Shown piece by piece: positions 50,201-62,926 of a DNA stretch of 64,000 nucleotides. The DNA is from Crossaster papposus. Taxonomy: Eukaryota > Echinodermata > Asteroidea > Velatida > Solasteridae. Made by a program: the position numbers and the translations under genes. The DNA is taken from contig JBAIAA010001140.1 of the NCBI GenBank assembly GCA_037893245.1, positions 62,001 to 126,000 on the forward strand. The letters run 5' to 3'. Numbering within the stretch: the stretch's first letter is position 1; each line of letters starts with the position of its first letter. The notes beneath the pieces are model-generated. The model saw nothing but the letters and a program-made list of their open reading frames with translations, ran no database searches and was not told where the DNA came from.

Positions 50201-50512
50201 GGAAAGAAGTGTGCATAAGAAATATGTAAAGGGAAAGAAGTGTGCATAAGAAATATGTAAAGGGAAAGAAGTGTGCATAAGTAATATGTAAAGGGAAAGA
50301 AGTGTGCATAAGAAATAAACACATGATGTGGGAACAAGCCCTCGAGTTAAATATGTAAAGGGAAAGAAGTGTGCATAAGAAATATGTAAAGGGAAAGAAG
50401 TGTGCATAAGAAATATGTAAAGGGAAAGAAGTGTGCATAAGAAATAAACACATGATGTGGGAACAAGCCCTCGAGTTAAATATGTAAAGGGAAAGAAGTG
50501 TGCAAAAGAAAT
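47254..50512 (+). repeat. Region C higher-order repeat, copy 4 (3,259 bp)
   Basis: The order is 7, 5, 3, 1, 26, 3, 19, 27, 3 and 1. It matches copy 3 at an offset of 3,130 bp for all marks (48099, 48341, 48639, 48876, 48979, 49078, 49445 and 49508). It is 129 bp longer because an additional spacer plus three units (50317-50445) precedes the one-unit cassette, restoring the complete 3-1-7-5-3-1 core. The unit before that spacer carries AAGTAATATG near 50281, as in region B. Confidence 0.94.
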
Positions 50513-53324
50513 AAACACATGATGTGGGAACAGGCCCTCGAGTTAAATATGTAAAGGGAAAGAAGTGTGCATAAGAAATATGTAAAGGGAAAGAAGTGTG
50601 CATAAGAAATATGTAAAGGGAAAGAAGTGTGCATAAGAAATATGTAAAGGGAAAGAAGTGTGCATAAGAAATATGTAAAGGGAAAGAAGTGTGCATAAGA
50701 AATATGTAAAGGGAAAGAAGTGTGCATAAGAAATATGTAAAGGGAAAGAAGTGTGCATAAGAAAGCCCTCGAGTTAAATATGTAAAGGGAAAGAAGTGTG
50801 CATAAGAAATATGTAAAGGGAAAGAAGTGTGCATAAGAAATATGTAAAGGGAAAGAAGTGTGCATAAGAAATATGTAAAGGGAAAGAAGTGTGCATAAGA
50901 AATATGTAAAGGGAAAGAAGTGTGCATAAGAAAGCCCTCGAGTTAAATATGTAAAGGGAAATAAGTGTGCATAAGAAATATGTAAAGGGAAAGAAGTGTG
51001 CATACGAAATATGTAAAGGGAAAGAAGTGTGCATAAGAAATAAACACATGATGTGGGAACAAGCCCTCGAGTTAAATATGTAAAGGGAAAGAAGTGTGCA
51101 AAAGAAATAAACACATGATGTGGGAACAGGCCCTCGAGTTAAATATGTAAAGGGAAAGAAGTGTGCATAAGAAATATGTAAAGGGATAGAAGTGTGCATA
51201 AGAAATATGTAAAGGGAAAGAAGTGTGCATAAGAAATATGTAAAGGGAAAGAAGTGTGCATAAGAAATATGTAAAGGGAAAGAAGTGTGCATAAGAAATA
51301 TGTAAAGGGAAAGAAGTGTGCATAAGAAATAATAAAGGGAAAGAAGTGTGCATAAGAAATATGTAAAGGGAAAGAAGTGTGCATAAGAAATATGTAAAGG
51401 GAAAGAAGTGTGCATAAGAAATATGTAAAGGGAAAGAAGTGTGCATAAGAAATATGTAAAGGAAAAGAAGTGTGCATAAGAAATATGTATAGGGAAAGAA
51501 GTGTGCATAAGAAATATGTAAAGGGAAAGAAGTGTGCATAAGAAATATGTAAAGGGAAAGAAGTGTGCATAGGAAATATGTAAATGGAAAGAAGTGTGCA
51601 TAAGAAATATGTAAAGGGAAAGAAGTGTGCATAAGAAATATGTAAATGGAAAGAAGTGTGATAAGAAATATGTAAAGGGAAAGAAGTGTGCATAAGAAAT
51701 ATGTAAAGGGAAAGAAGTGTGCATAAGAAATATGTAAAGGGAAAGAAGTGTGCATAAGAAATATGTAAAGGGAAAGAAGTGTGCATAATAAATATGTAAA
51801 GGGAAAGAAGTGTGCATAAGAAATATGTAAAGGGAAAGAAGTGTGCATAAGAAATATGTAAAGGGAAAAAGGTGTGCATAAGAAATATGTAAAGGGAAAG
51901 AAGTGTGCATAAGAAATAAACACATGATGTGGGAACAAGCCCTCGAGTTAAATATGTAAAGGGAAAGAAGTGTGCATAAGAAATATGTAAAGGGAAAGAA
52001 GTGTGCATAATAAATATGTAAAGGGAAAGAAGTGTGCATAAGAAATAAACACATGATGTGGGAACAAGCCCTCGAGTTAAATATGTAAAGGGAAAGAAGT
52101 GTGAATAAGAAATATGTAAAGGGAAAGAAGTGTGCATAAGAAATATGTAAAGGGAAGAAGTGTGCATACGAAATATGTAAAGGGAAAGAAGTGTGCATAA
52201 GAAATATCTAAAGGGAAAGAAGTGTGCATAAGAAATATGTAAAGGGAAAGAAGTGTGCATAATAAATATGTAAAGGGAAAGAAGTGTGCATAATAAATAT
52301 GTAAAGGGAAAGAAGTGTGCATAATAAATATGTAAAGGGAAAGAAGTGTGCATAAGAAATATGTAAAGGGAAAGAAGTGTGCATAAGAAATATGTAAAGG
52401 GAAAGAAGTGTGCATAAGAAATATGTAAAGGGAAAGAAGTGTGCATAAGAAATATGTAAAGGGAAAGAAGTGTGCATAAGAAATATGTAAAGGGAAAGAA
52501 GTGTGCATAAGAAATATGTAAAGGGAAAGAAGTGTGCATAAGAAATATGTAAAGGAAAAGAAGTGTGCATAAGAAATATGTAAAGGGAAAGAAGTGTGCA
52601 TAATAAATATGTAAAGGGAAAGAAGTGTGCATAAGAAATATGTAAAGGGAAAGAAGTGTGCATAAGAAATATGTAAAGGGAAAGAAGTGTGCATAAGAAA
52701 TAAACACATGATGTCGGGACAAGCCCTCGAGTTAAATATGTAAAGGGAAAGAAGTGTGCATAAGAAAAAATAAAGGGAAAGAAGTGTGCATAAGAAATAT
52801 GTAAAGGGAAAGCAGTGTGCATAAGAAATATGTAAAGGGAAAGAAGTGTGCATAAGAAATATGTAAAGGGAAAGAAGTGTGCATAAGAAATATGTAAAGG
52901 GAAAGAAGTGTGCATAAGAAATATGTAAAGGGAAATAAGTGTGCATAAGAAATATGTAAAGGGAAAGAAGTGTGCATAAGAAATATGTAAAGGGAAATAA
53001 GTGTGCATAAGAAATATGTAAAGGGAAAGAAGTGTGCATAAGAAATATGTAAAGGGAAAGAAGTGTGCATAAGAAATATGTAAAGGGAAAGAAGTGTGCA
53101 TAAGAAATATGTAAAGGGAAAGAAGTGTGCATAAGAAATATGTAAAGGGAAAGAAGTGTGCATAAGAAATATGTAAAGGGAAAGAAGTGTGCATAAGAAA
53201 TATGTAAAGGGAAAGAAGTGTGCATAAGAAATAATAAAGGGAAAGAAGTGTGCATAAGAAATATGTAAAGGGAAAGAAGTGTGCATAAGAAATATGTAAA
53301 GGGAAAGAAGTGTGCATAAGAAAT
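50513..53324 (+). repeat. Region C higher-order repeat, copy 5 (diverged end)
   Basis: Runs are 7, 5, 3, 1, 25, 3, 20 and 19 units. The first part keeps region C marks: the 30-bp unit at 51329, CATAGGAAAT/AAATGG at 51571, GGAAAAAGGTG at 51868, GTGAATAAG at 52103, ATATCTAAAG at 52206, the TCGGGAC spacer at 52702 and AAAGCAGTG at 52810. Private changes are GGGATAG near 51187, a lost C in GTGATAAG near 51660, and a lost A near 52156. Within the run before 52702 and after it, the unit series departs from copies 3 and 4, including CATAATAAAT junctions at 52261-52330, so the HOR breaks down here. Confidence 0.88.
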
Positions 53325-54042
53325 AAACACATGATGTGGGAACAAGCCCTCGAGTTAAATATGTAAAGGGAAATAGGTGTGCATAAGAAATATGTAAAGG
53401 GAAAGAAGTGTGCATAAGAAATATGTAAAGGGAAAGAAGTGTGCATAAGAAATATGTAAAGGGAAAGAAGTGTGCATAAGAAATATGTAAAGGGAAAGAA
53501 GTGTGCATAAGAAATATGTAAAGGTAAAGAAGTGTGCATAAGAAATATGTAAAGGGAAAGAAGTGTGCATAAGAAATATGTAAAGGGAAAGAAGTGTGCA
53601 TAAGAAATATGTAAAGGGAAAGAAGTGTGCATAAGAAATATGTAAAGGAAAAGAAGTGTGCATAAGAAATATGTAAAGGGAAAGAAGTGTGCATAAGAAA
53701 TATGTAAAGGGAAAGAAGTGTGCATAAGAAATATGTAAAGGGAAAGAAGTGTGCATAAGAAATATGTAAAGGGAAAGAAGTGTGCATAAGAAATATGTAA
53801 AGAGAAAGAAGTGTGCATAAGAAATATGTAAAGGGAGAGAAGTGTGCATAAGAAATATGTAAAGGGAAAGAAGTGTGCATAAGAAATATGTAAAGGGAAA
53901 GAAGTGTGCATAAGAAATATGTAAAGGGAAAGAAGTGTGCATAAGAAATATGTAAAGGGAAAGAAGTGTGCATAAGAAATATGTAAAGGGAAAAAAGTGT
54001 GCATAAGAAATATGTAAAGGGAAAGAAGTGTGCATAAGAAAT
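53325..54042 (+). repeat. Spacer plus 22-unit run, bridge to region D
   Basis: The first unit after the spacer reads AAATAGGTG. Later marks are AAAGGTAAAG (53522), AAAGGAAAAG (53645), AAAGAG (53810), GGGAGAGAAG (53836) and GGAAAAAAG (53992). The order AAAGGAAAAG, AAAGAG, GGAAAAAAG resembles the 17- and 16-unit runs of region D, so this is probably a related, earlier form of that block. Confidence 0.88.
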
Positions 54043-56142
54043 AAACACATGATGTGGGAACAAGCCCTCGAGTTAAATATGTAAAGGGAAAGAAGTGTGC
54101 ATAAGAAATATGTAAAGGGAAAGAAGTGTGCATAAGAAATATGTAAAGGGAAAGAAGTGTGCATAAGAAATATGTAAAGGGAAAGAAGTGTGCATAAGAA
54201 ATATGTAAAGGGAAAGAAGTGTGCATAAGAAATATGTAAAGGGAAAGAAGTGTGCATAAGAAATATGTAAAGGGAAAGAAGTGTGCATAAGAAATATGTA
54301 AAGGGAAAGAAGTGTGCATAAGAAATAAACACATGATGTGGGAACAAGCCCTCGAGTTAAATATGTAAAGGGAAAGAAGTGTGCATAAGAAATATGTAAA
54401 GGGAAAGAAGTGTGCATAAGAAATATGTAAAGGGAAAGAAGTGTGCATAAGAAATATGTAAAGGGAAAGAAGTGTGCATAAGAAATATGTAAAGGGAAAG
54501 AAGTGTGCATAAGAAATATGTAAAGGGAAAGAAGTGTGCATAAGAAATATGTAAAGGGAAAGAAGTGTGCATAAGAAATATGTAAAGGGAAAGAAGTGTG
54601 CATAAGAAATATGTAAAGGGAAAGAAGTGTGCATAAGAAATAATAAAGGGAAAGAAGTGTGCATAAGAAATATGTAAAGGGAAAGAAGTGTGCATAAGAA
54701 ATATGTAAAGGGAAAGAAGTGTGCATAAGAAATATGTAAAGGGAAAGAAGTGTGCATAAGAAATATGTAAAGGGAAAGAAGTGTGCATAAGAAATATGTA
54801 AAGGGAAAGAAGTGTGCATAAGAAATATGTAAAGGGAAAGAAGTGTGCATAAGAAATATGTAAAGGGAAAGAAGTGTGCATAAGAAATATGTAAAGGGAA
54901 AGAAGTGTGCATAAGAAATATGTAAAGGGAAAGAAGTGTGCATAAGAAATAAACACATGATGTGGGAACAAGCCCTCGAGTTAAATATGTAAAGGGAAAG
55001 AAGTGTGCATAAGAAATATGTAAAGGGAAAGAAGTGTGCATAAGAAAAATGTAAAGGGAAAGAAGTGTGCATAAGAAATATGTAAAGGGAAATAAGTGTG
55101 CATAAGAAATATGTAAAGGGAAAGAAGTGTGCATAAGAAATATGTAAAGGGAAAGAAGTGTGCATAAGAAATAAACACATGATGTGGGAACAAGCCCTCG
55201 AGTTAAATATGTAAAGGGAAAGAAGTGTGCATAAGAAATATGTAAAGGGAAAGAAGTGTGCATAAGAAATATGTAAAGGGAAAGAAGTGTGCATAAGAAA
55301 TATGTAAAGGGAAAGAAGTGTGCATAAGAAATATGTAAAGGGAAAGAAGTGTGCATAAGAAATATGTAAAGGGAAAGAAGTGTGCATAAGAAATATGTAA
55401 AGGGAAAGAAGTGTGCATAAGAAATGTGTAAAGGGAAAGAAGTGTGCATAAGAAATATGTAAAGGGAAAGAAGTGTGCATAAGAAATATGTAAAGGGAAA
55501 GAAGTGTGCATAAGAAATAATAAAGGGAAAGAAGTGTGCATAAGAAATATGTAAAGGGAAAGAAGTGTGCATAAGAAATAAACACATGATGTGGGAACAA
55601 GCCCTCGAGTTAAATATGTAAAGGGAAAGAAGTGTGCATAAGAAATATGTAAAGGGAAAGAAGTGTGCATAAGAAATATGTAAAGGGAAAGAAGTGTGCA
55701 TAAGAAATATGTAAAGGGAAAGAAGTGTGCATAAGAAATATGTAAAGGAAAAGAAGTGTGCATAAGAAATATGTAAAGAGAAAGAAGTGTGCATAAGAAA
55801 TATGTAAAGGGAAAGAAGTGTGCATAAGAAATATGTAAAGGGAAAGAAGTGTGCATAAGAAATATGTAAAGGGAAAGAAGTGTGCATAAGAAATATGTAA
55901 AGAGAAAGAAGTGTGCATAAGAAATATGTAAAGGGAAAGAAGTGTGCATAAGAAATATGTAAAGGGAAAGAAGTGTGCATAAGAAATATGTAAAGGGAAA
56001 GAAGTGTGCATAAGAAATATGTAAAGGGAAAGAAGTGTGCATAAGAAATATGTAAAGGGAAAGAAGTGTGCATAAGAAATATGTAAAGGAAAAAAAGTGT
56101 GCATAAGAAATATGTAAAGGGAAAGAAGTGTGCATAAGAAAT
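54043..56142 (+). repeat. Region D higher-order repeat, copy 1 (2,100 bp)
   Basis: Spacers at 54043, 54327, 54951, 55173 and 55580 precede runs of 8, 19, 6, 12 and 17 units. Marks are a 30-bp unit (54641), GAAAAATGTAAAG (55045) and AAATAAGTG (55091) in the 6-unit run, GAAATGTGTAAAG (55424) and a 30-bp unit (55517) in the 12-unit run, and AAAGGAAAAG (55746), AAAGAG (55775 and 55910) and AAAGGAAAAAAAG (56087) in the 17-unit run. Confidence 0.95.
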
Positions 56143-58242
56143 AAACACATGATGTGGGAACAAGCCCTCGAGTTAAATATGTAAAGGGAAAGAAGTGTGC
56201 ATAAGAAATATGTAAAGGGAAAGAAGTGTGCATAAGAAATATGTAAAGGGAAAGAAGTGTGCATAAGAAATATGTAAAGGGAAAGAAGTGTGCATAAGAA
56301 ATATGTAAAGGGAAAGAAGTGTGCATAAGAAATATGTAAAGGGAAAGAAGTGTGCATAAGAAATATGTAAAGGGAAAGAAGTGTGCATAAGAAATATGTA
56401 AAGGGAAAGAAGTGTGCATAAGAAATAAACACATGATGTGGGAACAAGCCCTCGAGTTAAATATGTAAAGGGAAAGAAGTGTGCATAAGAAATATGTAAA
56501 GGGAAAGAAGTGTGCATAAGAAATATGTAAAGGGAAAGAAGTGTGCATAAGAAATATGTAAAGGGAAAGAAGTGTGCATAAGAAATATGTAAAGGGAAAG
56601 AAGTGTGCATAAGAAATATGTAAAGGGAAAGAAGTGTGCATAAGAAATATGTAAAGGGAAAGAAGTGTGCATAAGAAATATGTAAAGGGAAAGAAGTGTG
56701 CATAAGAAATATGTAAAGGGAAAGAAGTGTGCATAAGAAATAATAAAGGGAAAGAAGTGTGCATAAGAAATATGTAAAGGGAAAGAAGTGTGCATAAGAA
56801 ATATGTAAAGGGAAAGAAGTGTGCATAAGAAATATGTAAAGGGAAAGAAGTGTGCATAAGAAATATGTAAAGGGAAAGAAGTGTGCATAAGAAATATGTA
56901 AAGGGAAAGAAGTGTGCATAAGAAATATGTAAAGGGAAAGAAGTGTGCATAAGAAATATGTAAAGGGAAAGAAGTGTGCATAAGAAATATGTAAAGGGAA
57001 AGAAGTGTGCATAAGAAATATGTAAAGGGAAAGAAGTGTGCATAAGAAATATGTAAAGGGAAAGAAGTGTGCATAAGAAATAAACACATGATGTGGGAAC
57101 AAGCCCTCGAGTTAAATATGTAAAGGGAAAGAAGTGTGCATAAGAAATATGTAAAGGGAAAGAAGTGTGCATAAGAAAAATGTAAAGGGAAAGAAGTGTG
57201 CATAAGAAATATGTAAAGGGAAATAAGTGTGCATAAGAAATATGTAAAGGAAAAGAAGTGTGCATAAGAAATATGTAAAGGGAAAGAAGTGTGCATAAGA
57301 AATAAACACATGATGTGGGAACAAGCCCTCGAGTTAAATATGTAAAGGGAAAGAAGTGTGCATAAGAAATATGTAAAGGGAAAGAAGTGTGCATAAGAAA
57401 TATGTAAAGGGAAAGAAGTGTGCATAAGAAATATGTAAAGGGAAAGAAGTGTGCATAAGAAATATGTAAAGGGAAAGAAGTGTGCATAAGAAATATGTAA
57501 AGGGAAAGAAGTGTGCATAAGAAATATGTAAAGGGAAAGAAGTGTGCATAAGAAATGTGTAAAGGGAAAGAAGTGTGCATAAGAAATATGTAAAGGGAAA
57601 GAAGTGTGCATAAGAAATATGTAAAGGGAAAGAAGTGTGCATAAGAAATAATAAAGGGAAAGAAGTGTGCATAAGAAATATGTAAAGGGAAAGAAGTGTG
57701 CATAAGAAATAAACACATGATGTGGGAACAAGCCCTCGAGTTAAATATGTAAAGGGAAAGAAGTGTGCATAAGAAATATGTAAAGGGAAAGAAGTGTGCA
57801 TAAGAAATATGTAAAGGGAAAGAAGTGTGCATAAGAAATATGTAAAGGGAAAGAAGTGTGCATAAGAAATATGTAAAGGAAAAGAAGTGTGCATAAGAAA
57901 TATGTAAAGAGAAAGAAGTGTGCATAAGAAATATGTAAAGGGAAAGAAGTGTGCATAAGAAATATGTAAAGGGAAAGAAGTGTGCATAAGAAATATGTAA
58001 AGGGAAAGAAGTGTGCATAAGAAATATGTAAAGAGAAAGAAGTGTGCATAAGAAATATGTAAAGGGAAAGAAGTGTGCATAAGAAATATGTAAAGGGAAA
58101 GAAGTGTGCATAAGAAATATGTAAAGGGAAAGAAGTGTGCATAAGAAATATGTAAAGGGAAAGAAGTGTGCATAAGAAATATGTAAAGGAAAAAAAGTGT
58201 GCATAAGAAATATGTAAAGGGAAAGAAGTGTGCATAAGAAAT
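56143..58242 (+). repeat. Region D higher-order repeat, copy 2 (2,100 bp)
   Basis: Runs are 8, 20, 6, 12 and 16 units, and total length is again exactly 2,100 bp because a one-unit gain in the second run is cancelled by a one-unit loss in the fifth. All copy 1 marks recur: 56741, 57176, 57222, 57555, 57648, 57877, 57907, 58032 and 58187. A private AAAGGAAAAG appears in the 6-unit run near 57249. Copies 1 and 2 are direct tandem neighbours. Confidence 0.95.
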
Positions 58243-59501
58243 AAACACATGATGTGGGAACAAGCCCTCGAGTTAAATATGTAAAGGGAAAGAAGTGTGC
58301 ATAAGAAATATGTAAAGGGAAAGAAGTGTGCATAAGAAATATGTAAAGGGAAAGAAGTGTGCATAAGAAATATGTAAAGGGAAAGAAGTGTGCATAAGAA
58401 ATATGTAAAGGGAAAGAAGTGTGCATAAGAAATATGTAAAGGGAAAGAAGTGTGCATAAGAAATATGTAAAGGGAAAGAAGTGTGCATAAGAAATATGTA
58501 AAGGGAAAGAAGTGTGCATAAGAAATAAACACATGATGTGGGAACAAGCCCTCGAGTTAAATATGTAAAGGGAAAGAAGTGTGCATAAGAAATATGTAAA
58601 GGGAAAGAAGTGTGCATAAGAAATATGTAAAGGGAAAGAAGTGTGCATAAGAAATATGTAAAGGGAAAGAAGTGTGCATAAGAAATATGTAAAGGGAAAG
58701 AAGTGTGCATAAGAAATATGTAAAGGGAAAGAAGTGTGCATAAGAAATATGTAAAGGGAAAGAAGTGTGCATAAGAAATATGTAAAGGGAAAGAAGTGTG
58801 CATAAGAAATATGTAAAGGGAAAGAAGTGTGCATAAGAAATAATAAAGGGAAAGAAGTGTGCATAAGAAATATGTAAAGGGAAAGAAGTGTGCATAAGAA
58901 ATATGTAAAGGGAAAGAAGTGTGCATAAGAAATATGTAAAGGGAAAGAAGTGTGCATAAGAAATATGTAAAGGGAAAGAAGTGTGCATAAGAAATATGTA
59001 AAGGGAAAGAAGTGTGCATAAGAAATATGTAAAGGGAAAGAAGTGTGCATAAGAAATATGTAAAGGGAAAGAAGTGTGCATAAGAAATATGTAAAGGGAA
59101 AGAAGTGTGCATAAGAAATATGTAAAGGGAAAGAAGTGTGCATAAGAAATAAACACATGATGTGGGAACAAGCCCTCGAGTTAAATATGTAAAGGGAAAG
59201 AAGTGTGCATAAGAAATAAACACATGATGTGGGAACAAGCCCTCGAGTTAAATATGTAAAGGGAAAGAAGTGTGCATAAGAAATATGTAAAGGGAAAGAA
59301 GTGTGCATAAGAAAAATGTAAAGGGAAAGAAGTGTGCATAAGAAATATGTAAAGGGAAAGAAGTGTGCATAAGAAATATGTAAAGGGAAAGAAGTGTGCA
59401 TAAGAAATATGTAAAGGGAAAGAAGTGTGCATAAGAAATATGTAAAGGGAAAGAAGTGTGCATACGAAATATGTAAAGGGAAAGAAGTGTGCATAAGAAA
59501 T
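58243..59501 (+). repeat. Region D higher-order repeat, partial copy 3 (8-19-1-8)
   Basis: The 8- and 19-unit runs match copies 1 and 2, with the 30-bp unit near 58841. Next come a one-unit pair without the GTGCAAAAG/AACAGG marks (spacers 59151 and 59218) and an 8-unit run that starts like the 6-unit run, with GAAAAATGTAAAG near 59311. CATACGAAAT lies near 59466. The HOR then ends. Confidence 0.9.
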
Positions 59502-60342
59502 AAACACATGATGTGGGAACAAGCCCTCGAGTTAAATATGTAAAGGGAAAGAAGTGTGCATAAGAAATATGTAAAGGGAAAGAAGTGTGCATAAGAAATA
59601 TGTAAAGGGAAAGAAGTGTGCATAAGAAATATGTAAAGGGAAAGAAGTGTGCATAAGAAATATGTAAAGGGAAAGAAGTGTGCATAAGAAATATGTAAAG
59701 GGAAAGAAGTGTGCATAAGAAATATGTAAAGGGAAAGAAGTGTGCATAAGAAATATGTAAAGGGAAAGAAGTGTGCATAAGAAATATGTAAAGGGAAATA
59801 AGTGTGCATAAGAAATATGTAAAGGGAAAGAAGTGTGCATAAGAAATAATAAAGGGAAAGAAGTGTGCATAAGAAATATGTAAAGGGAAAGAAGTGTGCA
59901 TAAGAAATATGTAAAGGGAAAGAAGTGTGCATAAGAAATATGTAAAGGGAAAGAAGTGTGCATAAGAAATATGTAAAGGGAAAGAAGTGTGCATAAGAAA
60001 TATGTAAAGGGAAAGAAGTGTGCATAAGAAATATGTAAAGGGAAAGAAGTGTGCATAAGAAATATGTAAAGGGAAAGAAGTGTGCATAAGAAATATGTAA
60101 AGGGAAAGAAGTGTGCATAAGAAATATGTAAAGGGAAAGAAGTGTGCATAAGAAATATGTAAAGGGAAAGAAGTGTGCATAAGAAATATGTAAAGGTAAA
60201 AAAGTGTGCATAAGAAATATGTAAAGGGAAAGAAGTGTGCATAAAAAATATGTAAAGGGAAAGAAGTGTGCATAAGAAATATGTAAAGGGAAAGAAGTGT
60301 GCATAAGAAATATGTAAAGGGAAAGAAGTGTGCATAAGAAAT
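59502..60342 (+). repeat. Spacer plus 26-unit run
   Basis: Marks are AAATAAGTG near 59799, one 30-bp unit near 59846, AAAGGTAAAAAAG near 60194 and CATAAAAAAT near 60243. The last three recur in the 15-unit run at 62463-62926, so that run is a shortened relative of this one. Confidence 0.9.
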
Positions 60343-62926
60343 AAACACATGATGTGGGAACAAGCCCTCGAGTTAAATATGTAAAGGGAAAGAAGTGTGC
60401 ATAAGAAATATGTAAAGGGAAAGAAGTGTGCATAATAAATATGTAAAGGGAAAGAAGTGTGCATAAGAAATATGTAAAGGGAAAGAAGTGTGCATAAGAA
60501 ATATGTAAAGGGAAAGAAGTGTGCATAAGAAATATGTAAAGGGAAAGAAGTGTGCATAAGAAATATGTAAAGGGAAAGAAGTGTGCATAAGAAATATGTA
60601 AAGGGAAAGAAGTGTGCATAAGAAATATGTAAAGGGAAAGAAGTGTGCATAAGAAATAAACACATGATGTGGGAACAAGCCCTCGAGTTAAATATGTAAA
60701 GGGAAAGAAGTGTGCATAAGAAATATGTAAAGGGAAAGAAGTGTGCATAAGAAATATGTAAAGGGAAAGAAGTGTGCATAAGAAATATGTAAAGGGAAAG
60801 AAGTGTGCATAAGAAATATGTAAAGGGAAAGAAGTGTGCATAAGAAATATGTTAAGGGAAAGAAGTGTGCATAAGAAATATGTAAAGGGAAAGAAGTGTG
60901 CATAAGAAATATGTAAAGGGAAAGAAGTGTGCATAAGAAATATGTAAAGGGAAAGAAGTGTGCATAAGAAATATGTAAAGAGAAAGAAGTGTGCATAAGA
61001 AATAATAAAGGGAAAGAAGTGTGCATAAGAAATATGTAAAGGGAAAGAAGTGTGCATAAGAAATATGTAAAGGGAAAGAAGTGTGCATAAGAAATATGTA
61101 AAGGGAAAGAAGTGTGCATAAGAAATATGTAAAGGGAAAGAAGTGTGCATAAGAAATATGTAAAGGGAAAGAAGTGTGCATAAGAAATATGTAAAGGGAA
61201 AGAAGTGTGCATAAGAAATATGTAAAGGGAAAGAAGTGTGCATAAGAAATATGTAAAGGGAAAGAAGTGTGCATAAGAAATATGTAAAGGGAAAGAAGTG
61301 TGCATAAGAAATATGTAAAGGGAAAGAAGTGTGCATAAGAAATATGTAAAGGGAAAAAAGTGTGCATAAGAAATATGTAAAGGGAAAGAAGTGTGCATAA
61401 AAAATATGTAAAGAGAAAGAAGTGTGCATAAGAAATATGTAAAGGGAAAGAAGTGTGCATAAGAAATATGTAAAGGGAAAGAAGTGTGCATAAGAAATAT
61501 GTAAAGGGACAGAAGTGTGCATAAGAAATATGTAAAGGGAAAGAAGTGTGCATAAGAAATATGTAAAGGGAAAGAAGTGTGCATAAGAAATATGTAAAGG
61601 GAAAGAAGTGTGCATAAGAAATATGTAAAGGGAAAGAAGTGTGCATAAGAAATATGTAAAGGGAAAAAAGTGTGCATAAGAAATATGTAAAGGGAAAGAA
61701 GTGTGCATAAGAAATATGTAAAGGGAAAGAAGTGTGCATAAGAAATAAACACATGATGTGGGAACAAGCCCTCGAGTTAAATATGTAAAGGGAAAGAAGT
61801 GTGCATAAGAAATATGTAAAGGGAAAGAAGTGTGCATAAGAAATATGTAAAGGGAAAGAAGTGTGCATAAGAAATATGTAAAGGGAAAGAAGTGTGCATA
61901 AGAAATATGTAAAGGGAAAGAAGTGTGCATAAGAAATATGTAAAGGGAAAGAAGTGTGCATAAGAAATATGTAAAGGGAAAGAAGTGTGCATAAGAAATA
62001 TGTAAAGGGAAAGAAGTGTGCATAAGAAATAAACACATGATGTGGGAACAAGCCCTCGAGTTAAATATGTAAAGGGAAAGAAGTGTGCATAAGAAATATG
62101 TAAAGGGAAAGAAGTGTGCATAAGAAATATGTAAAGGGAAAGAAGTGTGCATAAGAAATATGTAAAGGGAAAGAAGTGTGCATAAGAAATATGTAAAGGG
62201 AAAGAAGTGTGCATAAGAAATATGTAAAGGGAAAGAAGTGTGCATAAGAAAGCCCTCGAGTTAAATATGTAAAGGGAAAGAAGTGTGCATAAGAAATATG
62301 TAAAGGGAAAGAAGTGTGCATAAGAAATATGTAAAGGGAAAGAAGTGTGCATAAGAAATAAACACATGATGTGGGAACAAGCCCTCGAGTTAAATATGTA
62401 AAGGGAAAGAAGTGTGCAAAAGAAATAAACACATGATGTGGGAACAGGCCCTCGAGTTAAATATGTAAAGGGAAAGAAGTGTGCATAAGAAATATGTAAA
62501 GGGAAAGAAGTGTGCATAAGAAATATGTAAAGGGAAAGAAGTGTGCATAAGAAATATGTAAAGGGAAAGAAGTGTGCATAAGAAATATGTAAAGGGAAAG
62601 AAGTGTGCATAAGAAATATGTAAAGGGAAAGAAGTGTGCATAAGAAATATGTAAAGGGAAAGAAGTGTGCATAAGAAATAATAAAGGGAAAGAAGTGTGC
62701 ATAAGAAATATGTAAAGGGAAAGAAGTGTGCATAAGAAATATGTAAAGGGAAAGAAGTGTGCATAAGAAATATGTAAAGGTAAAAAAGTGTGCATAAGAA
62801 ATATGTAAAGGGAAAGAAGTGTGCATAAAAAATATGTAAAGGGAAAGAAGTGTGCATAAGAAATATGTAAAGGGAAAGAAGTGTGCATAAGAAATATGTA
62901 AAGGGAAAGAAGTGTGCATAAGAAAT
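60343..62926 (+). repeat. Region E higher-order repeat, copy 1 (2,584 bp)
   Basis: Runs are 9, 34, 8, 6, 3, 1 and 15 units, with spacers at 60343, 60658, 61747, 62031, 62252 (short), 62360, 62427 and 62927. The 9-unit run has a CATAATAAAT junction near 60435. The 34-unit run has ATGTTAAGGG near 60850, AAAGAG near 60981, a 30-bp unit near 61002, GGAAAAAAG near 61355 and 61666, CATAAAAAAT with AAAGAG near 61400, and GGGACAGAAG near 61507. The short spacer and marked cassette near 62252-62462 are the only region B/C-type elements right of 53 kb. Confidence 0.92.
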
